A DNA stretch of 59,314 nucleotides from Chloroflexota bacterium. Lineage in GTDB: Bacteria; Chloroflexota; Dehalococcoidia; JACPQD01. Both the position numbers and the translations under genes were made by a program. The DNA lies in the NCBI GenBank assembly GCA_016190665.1, contig JACPQD010000008.1:1-59314 (forward strand), written 5' to 3'. The notes under the pieces are model-generated. The model had not been told where the DNA came from and did not search any database. It saw nothing but the letters and a program-made list of their open reading frames with translations. The first letter of the stretch is position 1; every line of letters begins with the position of its first letter. Shown piece after piece: positions 50,015-56,302 of the stretch.

Positions 50015-51172
50015 TCAGGGGGTAGGCGTAGCCGTTGGCGTTGCCGCTGCTGAGGTCATGATGCTCACGACACCGCCTACGGATGAGAACGCCCAGGCGC
50101 CGCGGCCCGGCGCCAGGACCGCCGTGGCTTGATGTCTGGCATATCCGATGGCAGGGTCATAAGTCCAGACCACTTCGGCGCTCACCGTCGCGCTCTTCGT
50201 ACCGCTGGGATTGCCGATCATTTTGAACTGCCCGGGACTCAAAGTGGTGGAGTAGGAATCGCCTCCCGCGCCCGTCAGGGTCACCGTGGTATCCTCGGCG
50301 AAATTGGCCCAGTATCCCCAACCTGGCCTCACTGCCTGAGTGTTGGGCAGGATAGTGAAATCCCCACCCTGCGAAGTGTACAGGATGGGGCTGGCTTGCT
50401 GAAAAGTGGCGCCCGCCGGGCCGGCGACGATGTTCCAGCCCCTGGCATAGCTGACGGTAGCCCCGGTAACCGGCGAGGGTGCAGGCGTGGGCGTGGGCGA
50501 GACGTCGGGGGCCGCATACTCCACGGAGAGGAGCATGCCAAACACCCCCTGCTCCAGAACAGTCTCCATGCGGTTGATCCCCTTCGGAGCTTGAACGGGG
50601 TAGAGGTCGAAGCCGAGGCGCAGCGCGTACTGCGTCGTGCCGCCTTTGGTGACGGCGGCTGCCCCCTCCGGACTGAGCGCGATCGTATTCATGAGGCCCT
50701 GTTGGAGGGAACCCAACGGGCGGCTGGCAAAACTCACAGAGCCCACATTGCTCCAGCTAGCCGGCGAAAGATAAAAGCCCTGCGAGGCCGACACCACTTC
50801 CAGGGTAGTGAAATCGTCATTGCTGACGCCGGGATTCACAAAGAGCGAGAGGCTCGCCGACAAGACTGTCGCCGAAGGCGGAATCGCCGACGTGTTGAAG
50901 GAGGCGAAGGTCCTCTGGGAGCTGTCTTTCGACGCTTCGACGCCGTTCCCTGTCCGCGCACAGTAGATGACCCCTCCAGCGCCGTAGTAGGGAAAGCCCC
51001 CACCCGTCAGCGTCCCGCTGGTGCCATCGCAGCTCGCCGGGATAGTGAGCGTCTGCGCCGCCAGTGGAGGGGCGGGCTCCACGCCAGCAGCACCGGCGCC
51101 TGCCAGGTTGAGGAGCAGCAGAAGCGCAAGGACGATTGCCGGTACGGCTGGCCCGGCAGTGTGGGATTTCAC
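50015..51172 (-). CDS. Secreted DNRLRE-like / GWNIVAGP domain protein, paralogue 2
   Basis: A 385-residue exported protein. GTG 51172 is preceded by AAAGGGGG and begins a signal peptide (PAIVLALLLLLNLAGAGAA). An earlier start adds 37 non-signal residues. The N-terminal domain has FASFNTSAIPPSATVLSASL and SLFVNPG, typical of DNRLRE-type domains in surface proteins. A short linker leads to the GWNIVAGP domain shared with its neighbour (LYTSQGGDFTILPNTQ, PGQFKMIGNPSGTKSATVSA). It stops within a Thr-Pro stretch (ATPTATPTP), so the second linker's C-terminal domain is missing. Confidence 0.8.
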   Translation of the reverse strand: MKSHTAGPAVPAIVLALLLLLNLAGAGAAGVEPAPPLAAQTLTIPASCDGTSGTLTGGGFPYYGAGGVIYCARTGNGVEASKDSSQRTFASFNTSAIPPSATVLSASLSLFVNPGVSNDDFTTLEVVSASQGFYLSPASWSNVGSVSFASRPLGSLQQGLMNTIALSPEGAAAVTKGGTTQYALRLGFDLYPVQAPKGINRMETVLEQGVFGMLLSVEYAAPDVSPTPTPAPSPVTGATVSYARGWNIVAGPAGATFQQASPILYTSQGGDFTILPNTQAVRPGWGYWANFAEDTTVTLTGAGGDSYSTTLSPGQFKMIGNPSGTKSATVSAEVVWTYDPAIGYARHQATAVLAPGRGAWAFSSVGGVVSIMTSAAATPTATPTP

Positions 51173-51405
51173 AGGCACCCCCTTTGAGGCAGCTATCAGC
51201 GTTGAAGTCACGGGCCATGAGCCAGAGAACAGGGGCCGGCGGCCGGAGCCCGATCCGCTCCCCCATTCCCTACGCCTTACCACATTGTAACAGCCTGGGA
51301 CGAGGCAATCAAACGGAGGTTTTGAAAGCCCCTAATTGAAAAAGCTTAACGTTGGGTGCTGCCGAGAAGGGATGTTTATCGGGGCTAGAGAGATGGATGG
51401 GCCGG

Positions 51406-51852
51406 CTAGGAGAGAGCCAAGGCGTCAGCTTCAGAAGGCTCAAGAAGCAGCACGCGGTTGGTGCGCTCCTCCAGGAACAAGGCGAATCGGGAGAGGATAT
51501 CTCTGCCCAACAGCGACGGGATGAAGCTGAGCGCTTCCTGTTGCCTCCGGCCGACGGGCGCAAGGATACGCAAGGCAATCGGGAAAGTGAGAGTGTCAAG
51601 AGTGAGGACAGCCTCCACGCATACCGTTGGGGTTCGGCCGCCTATGCCTGTGCTGGCGGAGTTTGCCGGGAGACGGGCGAGGTCTATGCGAAGCTCGAGG
51701 GCGTCCCGTGGGGCAAGAAGCGTGGAGTCCGCTCCGGTGTCCACGAGAAAGTGAACAATGCCCCTGACATCAGGGAACGAGGGGATCGCCACGCTGGCGA
51801 TAACGTAGGGGCGCGTCCTCCCCGGATGACCACCCCAGTAGCCGCGGATCAT
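51406..51852 (-). CDS. Retropepsin-like aspartic protease
   Basis: A 148-residue protein with the aspartic protease motif FLVDTGADSTLLAPRDA and the later IPSLLGRDILSRFALFLE, matching the clan AA retropepsin-like single-domain type that works as a dimer. ATG 51852 overlaps the stop of the DUF5678 gene (ATGA). Target unknown. The pair recalls small two-gene units often found scattered in MAGs. Confidence 0.82.
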   Translation of the reverse strand: MIRGYWGGHPGRTRPYVIASVAIPSFPDVRGIVHFLVDTGADSTLLAPRDALELRIDLARLPANSASTGIGGRTPTVCVEAVLTLDTLTFPIALRILAPVGRRQQEALSFIPSLLGRDILSRFALFLEERTNRVLLLEPSEADALALS

Positions 51853-52097
51853 GGCGTGGGGAGGATAAGCAGGTCTTCTGTGGCGGACACACGTTCGATG
51901 AAGACTTGCCCCCGTGGAACCCCCAGCCTGTCCAGCTTCCTGATAAGTTGTGGCAGCCGTTTTGCAGTGGCGACCACCTGTTGACCGTAGACGGCGATCC
52001 ACTGTTCCGGATAGTGTTGCAGAAGCTCCTGGCGATGCTGCTCGAAATACAGGGCGTCAGTGCGGTAGCGCTCAAGCTCCTGTTGCACCTGCACCAT
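51849..52097 (-). CDS. DUF5678-like small protein
   Basis: An 82-residue protein with FEQHRQELLQHYPEQWIAVY and GQQVVATAKRLPQLIRKLDR, matching the short DUF5678 pattern as I recall it. It starts at ATG 52097 and is translationally coupled to the protease gene. No function is known. It may be the partner or substrate-recognition factor of the protease (inference). Confidence 0.7.
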   Translation of the reverse strand: MVQVQQELERYRTDALYFEQHRQELLQHYPEQWIAVYGQQVVATAKRLPQLIRKLDRLGVPRGQVFIERVSATEDLLILPTP

Positions 52098-52222
52098 GTT
52101 GCGACTCCTTGGCGACGAGATGTCTGTCTGGAACTCCTGAAGCTCCGTTTGGGCCGCCGCATCATGGGGTCACCCCGTCTCAGACACAGGTAAACACTGA
52201 GCGTCGGCCTTTCACCAGTATT

Positions 52223-52339
52223 CTAGCACACATTGGGCATCAACGTAGCCCCGGCCCTGTACAAAGGGGGAGGCCAAGCGGCCTCCCCCTCGTCTGGTTT
52301 GCTGCCGAAGAGGATATTGGTATCCAAGATCGCTCTCAC
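52223..52339 (-). pseudogene. Truncated PIN-domain (VapC-like) toxin
   Basis: GTG 52339 overlaps the antitoxin stop (GTGA) and begins VRAILDTNILFGSKPDEGEA, the start of a PIN domain with its first acidic residue. After about 20 residues the frame runs into a terminator-like hairpin and stops at 52223. The remaining acidic residues are absent, so the toxin is non-functional. Confidence 0.7.
52264..52291 (-). terminator. Hairpin at the truncated toxin, terminator-like
   Basis: AGGGGGAGGCC and GGCCTCCCCCT form an 11-bp stem with a 4-base loop, followed by TTTGT on the minus strand. A similar hairpin is found at 52738-52768. Confidence 0.5.
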
Positions 52340-52656
52340 GGAGCATGGGAAAGAGCACGCCGCCTCTCCTGCCGCACCTCAGCCAGAGCCTTGGCGACCT
52401 CTCGCTCGATTTCCTCCTCAGGCACACCCTCAAAAGCCTCCCCGATCTCATCGATGACCGAGAAAGCTCTCTCACGGTGCTCCTCGAACTGCTGCAAACG
52501 CTCCAGGTCCTCGGCCGGGATAACGGCCGCCACAGGGATGCCGCTTCTTTCCACGACTACGCGCGTCTTCGTGCGGAACACCTGGTTTATGAGCTCGCTG
52601 AACTTCTGCCTTGCCTCAGATGATTTGATAACCTTGGTCCCTGGTGGTTCGGCCAT
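52336..52656 (-). CDS. Phd/YefM-like antitoxin, orphaned
   Basis: A 106-residue protein: TKVIKSSEARQKFSELINQV, VVVERSGIPVAAVIPAEDLE, then a charged helical C-terminus (EEIEREVAKALAEVRQERR). It would have paired with the VapC-like toxin now truncated downstream. Preceded by GGGAGGTGGCTA and a promoter at 52688-52716. Confidence 0.82.
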   Translation of the reverse strand: MAEPPGTKVIKSSEARQKFSELINQVFRTKTRVVVERSGIPVAAVIPAEDLERLQQFEEHRERAFSVIDEIGEAFEGVPEEEIEREVAKALAEVRQERRRALSHAP

Positions 52657-52687
52657 TAGCCACCTCCCGGCTTGTCATGATATGTAC

Positions 52688-52716
52688 AGTATAGTGCAAC
52701 ATTGTCATAACAACAA
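52688..52716 (-). promoter_or_regulatory. Promoter of the antitoxin gene
   Basis: The minus strand reads TTGTTG, 17 bases, then TATACT, about 30 bases before the antitoxin start. Confidence 0.55.
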
Positions 52717-52737
52717 GCGGCCAGGCCTGCTTCTACG

Positions 52738-52768
52738 AAAAAGGGGGAGGCCAATTAGCCTCCCCCTT
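52738..52768 (-). terminator. Intrinsic terminator after the 52794-53215 remnant
   Basis: The minus strand reads AAGGGGGAGGC, loop TAATTG, GCCTCCCCCTT, then TTT. A clear stem with T-tract. Its stem is nearly the same as the hairpin at 52264-52291. Confidence 0.7.
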
Positions 52769-52793
52769 GACTGTGACGAGAAGACCGAGGGAG

Positions 52794-53215
52794 CTACGGC
52801 GCCAGCGTCCCCGACGAGGAGAGGTTTATCCAATAGCCTCGGCCCACCGCCGTATCGGTGTAAAGCTTATTCCTGGCCTGGCAAACTCCCAGCCGGCGGC
52901 CGCATGGCGCGCTGTCAGCGCCGTAGCGGCTCTTGCCAGCATGCGCGCGGCTACGGTGCGGTAACGTCACTATCCCGCCCGAGGCGGAAGAGACAAACGC
53001 GCCCTGCCCCAGGGGCAGGTTCGCTGAGCCAACATACCTGGTATATCCGTTTTCCGGGTCATGGGTATAGATTATGTCGGCCTTAAGGATATCGTTCTTC
53101 ATGCCGCTGGGGTTGCCGACCATCTTCATCTGCCCCGGGGACAGCGTTGCGCTGTAAAAGGAGGAGGTGTCACGCCTCGTCGCATCCGCATTACGGACGG
53201 GTTTGGGCGGCTATT
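52794..53215 (-). pseudogene. Frameshifted remnant of a surface protein C-terminus
   Basis: The frame has SATLSPGQMKMVGNPSGMKN, IIYTHDPENGYTRYVGSAN and GQGAFVSSASGGIVTL, as in the GWNIVAGP domain. After one frameshift, AGWEFARPGISFT appears, then in the first frame VGRGYWINLSSSGTLAP, as in the GWNLISVP domain. The N-terminus and signal peptide are missing and an in-frame TAG lies just upstream. A decayed fusion or chimera of both domain types. Confidence 0.65.
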
Positions 53216-53333
53216 CCTACGTAGTTGTTTTGATGACATCAAACTCCAGCAAAGAATTGTTGGCTTTTCATTACACGGTTTATCATTTTTGGTGACAGAC
53301 TCGCCGCTGGGGAAACTGCAAGAATGAAAAAAA

Positions 53334-53419
53334 GGCCGCAGGATGCCTTGGGCATACGATCCAGGCGCGGCCAAACCGCGAATCGGCGGAGGCGGGCGAC
53401 CTGGACCCGTGGCGCCGCC
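53334..53419 (+). promoter_or_regulatory. Two-hairpin structured leader before the cytochrome gene
   Basis: Hairpin 1 (53334-53372) has GGCCGC and GCGGCC arms; hairpin 2 (53385-53419) has GGCG and CGCC arms. They are separated by AAACCGCGAATC. A TTGTTG, 17 bases, TTATCA promoter lies just upstream. No known class was recognised. Confidence 0.35.
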
Positions 53420-53496
53420 AAAACTGGAAGGGGAGGGGCAACATGTCCGGACACAGATCACATTCTCTGTCGCCACAAACGGGGAGGAGAGATAAC

Positions 53497-56190
53497 ATGT
53501 CTAAAGTGACACTCATATTCACAGTCTGGGCCGCCGCCACGCTGCTGGCGGTCTTCATCGCTTTGAATGGCGCGCAGGCGCAGGTGGCCACGCTTAGCCC
53601 GGCGGCAGTGCGGGCGGCTGCTTTCCAGGTGGGGCTGGTGAGTCTGGCCGATATCTCGGTCCCCCAGGTGAGCAACCTGAACGAATTCCTCAACGACAGC
53701 CCCGGCGCCCGGAGCATGGCCGTGGTGATGGGCAAGGCGCTCTTCTGGGAGCAGCAGGTGGGCAGCGACGGCCAGGCTTGCGCCTCCTGCCATTTCGCCG
53801 CCGGCGCCGACAACCGGAGCAAGAATACGCTTAACCCGGGCCAAAGAGCGACCACGCCGGATAACGTCTTCGGAAACAGCGCCGTGACCGGCGTCGCTGG
53901 CTTTCCTCAGTTCGGTCCGAACTACGACTTGACGCCCAACGACTTCCCCTTCCACCAGCTTGTGGACCCTCAGAGAGAGGACTACCCCACTCGCGTGGTG
54001 ACGCGGGACACCAACGATGTCGTCTCTTCCCAGGGCGTCTTCCGGGCCAATTTCACTGGCGTGGTCCCGGGGCAGCTCAAAGATAGCGGCACCGCCGTCG
54101 CCGACCCCGTCTTCAGCGTCGGGGGCGCTAATGTGCGCCGCAACCCCCCGCGCCAGGCGCCCAGCGTCATCAATGCCGTGTTCAACTTCGACAACTTCTT
54201 CGATGGCCGGGCGCACAACAAGTTCAACGGGGTAAACCCCCTGGGGCCGCTGGACCCCAATGCCAGAATCCTGGTGAACGAAGCTGGCACGCTGGTGGAG
54301 AGGCAGATCAGTATCCCCAACTCCTCCCTGGCCTCCCAGGCCGTGGGGCCGCCCTTGAGCGACGTGGAGATGTCCTACGCCGGCCGCACCTTCCCCGATG
54401 TGGGCAAGAAGCTGCTGGCCGCGCGGCCGCTGGCCTTCCAGAAGGTGCACGTGAAAGACAGCGTCCTCGGACCGTTCTCCCGGGACAGCCAGGCCCCACC
54501 CAACAACCTGGGGCTGATCATCCCCACCTACGCTGATCTGGTCCGGGCGATCTTTCAGCCCAAGTACTGGGACTCCACCAATGTCATCACCTTCAATGCC
54601 CAGGGGGGCCGGGTGATCAACCCGCTGGGCGCCCCGGGCGGCTACACCCAGATGGAGGCCAACTTCACCCTCTTCTTCGGGCTGGCCATCCAGGCCTATG
54701 AGTCCACTCTGGTGTCGGATGAGGCGCGCTTTGACCGCTTCATGCAGGGCGATGATATGGCCCTGGACCAGGATGAGATGAGGGGGCTCCTCATGTTCAT
54801 CAACACCGGAGGGCTCACTCAGGCAGCAAACCCTGTTTTCGCTGGGATAAACCAGGGCTCCTGTATGGAGTGTCATAAGAGCGCCCTTTTCAGCGATGCC
54901 AGCGTTCCGGGCATGGGGATCGAGGGTGCCATAGAGATCGAGGTGGCGCCGATCCTCCGCGATGGCCGGCTTCAGCTTGGTACGGAGCTGGTATTGCTGG
55001 ACAATGGCTTCTACAATATCGGTGTCCGGCCCATCAACGAGGACCTGGGCAGGGGCGGCAGCGAGAATGGTTTTCCGCTCTCCGCCAGCCGGCAGGCGCT
55101 GCAGGGGTTGCCCTTCGGCCCTCGCTTGCCCGCCGCGGCGCCTACCAATCCCAGGGTGATGGTGAACGGGGCCGTGAAGGTGCCGGGCCTGCGCAACGTC
55201 GAGTTGACCGCCCCCTACTTCCACAACGGCGGCGCGCTGACGCTCAGGCAGGTCTTGGACTTCTACCGGCGGCAAGGGGACTTCGCGGACGTCAATATTA
55301 ACCACCTGGACGGCCCGCTGGCCTCCGTTCAGTTGCCGAAGATCGATTCCCTGGGGCGCGACCTGGACGGCGACCGCCTGGTGAAATTCCTGCTGGCCCT
55401 CACCGATGAGCGGGTGCGCTGGGAGAAGGCGCCCTTCGACCATCCCCAGCTTATCATCCCTAACGGCCACCCGGGCAGCGGCACCGCCATCACTCCTCCC
55501 CTCGACGTGGTCAATGGGGTAAACCAGGCGAAAGATATCCTGCTGGAACTCCCCGCGGTGGGCCGCGACGGCCGGCAGGCCCTCGGCCTGGAGCCGGTGA
55601 AGCCCTTCCTGAGCACCGGCGCTATCCAGGGGATCAGCATCAGATTGCATCCCGGCTGGAACACCCTGTCGACGCCGGTCCGCTTGCACTCCAGCGTTGA
55701 CACCTGGGCTGAGTTCACTGCCTTCAATGGCCTGAGCTTCCAGGCTGCGTACCGGTGGGACGGGACGGCATTCCAGTTCGTCGAGCCCACCTATGTGCTC
55801 AAGCCCCTCGATGCCATTTACGTGCTGGTGAACAGCGAGACTTACGTGCAAATCATCCCCTACGAAGGCACTACGGCCCCACCGAGCAAGAACCTGGTCG
55901 CGGGCTGGAACCTCATCGGGTCAGCCTTCCTGCAAACCGAGATGTCTGCGAAAGATGCCCTGATGTCCGTCTACTTCGTGCCTACCAATCCGGCCATTCC
56001 CAACGCGCTATGGGGGTACAGCCACGTAGTCAGCCCGAGCACGAACACTCTGGACTGGACCTATGTCCGGGACTCTCCGGTGATTCCCAGCATGCAGGTC
56101 GGCGAAGGCTACTGGGTATACATGGTCAACCCCGGCCAGTTGAGCGGCTTCACGTCAACGCCGGTGTTGCGGCCACGGCAGGCAGAGTAG
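53497..56190 (+). CDS. Di-heme cytochrome c peroxidase-like protein with surface C-terminal domain
   Basis: An 897-residue exported protein. ATG 53497 follows GGGGAGGAGAG and begins a signal peptide (LIFTVWAAATLLAVFIAL, then AQA). Two c-type heme sites: CASCH at 95-99 and CMECH at 456-460, in the cytochrome c peroxidase/MauG arrangement, though with a far longer gap between hemes than in short CcpA. FDGRAHNKFNG and ELTAPYFHNGGALTLRQVLD are family-like. After about residue 700 comes a surface domain (LHPGWNTLSTPVRLHSS ... VAGWNLIGSAF ... GEGYWVYMVNPGQL) related to the GWNLISVP domains. It may reduce peroxide or transfer electrons at the cell surface; this is inferred. Confidence 0.88.
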   Translation: MSKVTLIFTVWAAATLLAVFIALNGAQAQVATLSPAAVRAAAFQVGLVSLADISVPQVSNLNEFLNDSPGARSMAVVMGKALFWEQQVGSDGQACASCHFAAGADNRSKNTLNPGQRATTPDNVFGNSAVTGVAGFPQFGPNYDLTPNDFPFHQLVDPQREDYPTRVVTRDTNDVVSSQGVFRANFTGVVPGQLKDSGTAVADPVFSVGGANVRRNPPRQAPSVINAVFNFDNFFDGRAHNKFNGVNPLGPLDPNARILVNEAGTLVERQISIPNSSLASQAVGPPLSDVEMSYAGRTFPDVGKKLLAARPLAFQKVHVKDSVLGPFSRDSQAPPNNLGLIIPTYADLVRAIFQPKYWDSTNVITFNAQGGRVINPLGAPGGYTQMEANFTLFFGLAIQAYESTLVSDEARFDRFMQGDDMALDQDEMRGLLMFINTGGLTQAANPVFAGINQGSCMECHKSALFSDASVPGMGIEGAIEIEVAPILRDGRLQLGTELVLLDNGFYNIGVRPINEDLGRGGSENGFPLSASRQALQGLPFGPRLPAAAPTNPRVMVNGAVKVPGLRNVELTAPYFHNGGALTLRQVLDFYRRQGDFADVNINHLDGPLASVQLPKIDSLGRDLDGDRLVKFLLALTDERVRWEKAPFDHPQLIIPNGHPGSGTAITPPLDVVNGVNQAKDILLELPAVGRDGRQALGLEPVKPFLSTGAIQGISIRLHPGWNTLSTPVRLHSSVDTWAEFTAFNGLSFQAAYRWDGTAFQFVEPTYVLKPLDAIYVLVNSETYVQIIPYEGTTAPPSKNLVAGWNLIGSAFLQTEMSAKDALMSVYFVPTNPAIPNALWGYSHVVSPSTNTLDWTYVRDSPVIPSMQVGEGYWVYMVNPGQLSGFTSTPVLRPRQAE

Positions 56191-56200
56191 CTAGAGGATT

Positions 56201-56251
56201 GGCTCCCCCCCAAAGTCCCCCCGTCCACGGGGGGATTCAGGGGGGGGAGCC
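56201..56251. repeat. Nested inverted repeat after the cytochrome gene
   Basis: GGCTCCCCCC and GGGGGGAGCC enclose CCCCCCGT and ACGGGGGG, giving a long nested hairpin. No T-tract; possibly a dispersed repeat or mRNA end structure. Confidence 0.6.
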
Positions 56252-56290
56252 GGTCTGTCCGACCGGTCAGACTCGTCCGACCTGTCCGAC
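56252..56290. repeat. GTCCGAC repeat, related to 6399-6434
   Basis: Multiple GTCCGAC/GTCAGAC units before the next gene (starting GGTCTGTCCGACC). The opposite-strand reading has the GTCGGAC units of the repeat at 6399-6434. Confidence 0.45.
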
Positions 56291-56302
56291 ATGAGGTATC
56301 AG

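Noticed and set aside
53458..55851. 797-residue minus-strand open frame opposite the cytochrome gene
   Set aside because: It is antisense to a gene with heme motifs, signal peptide and RBS. The long antisense frame follows from high GC and codon bias.
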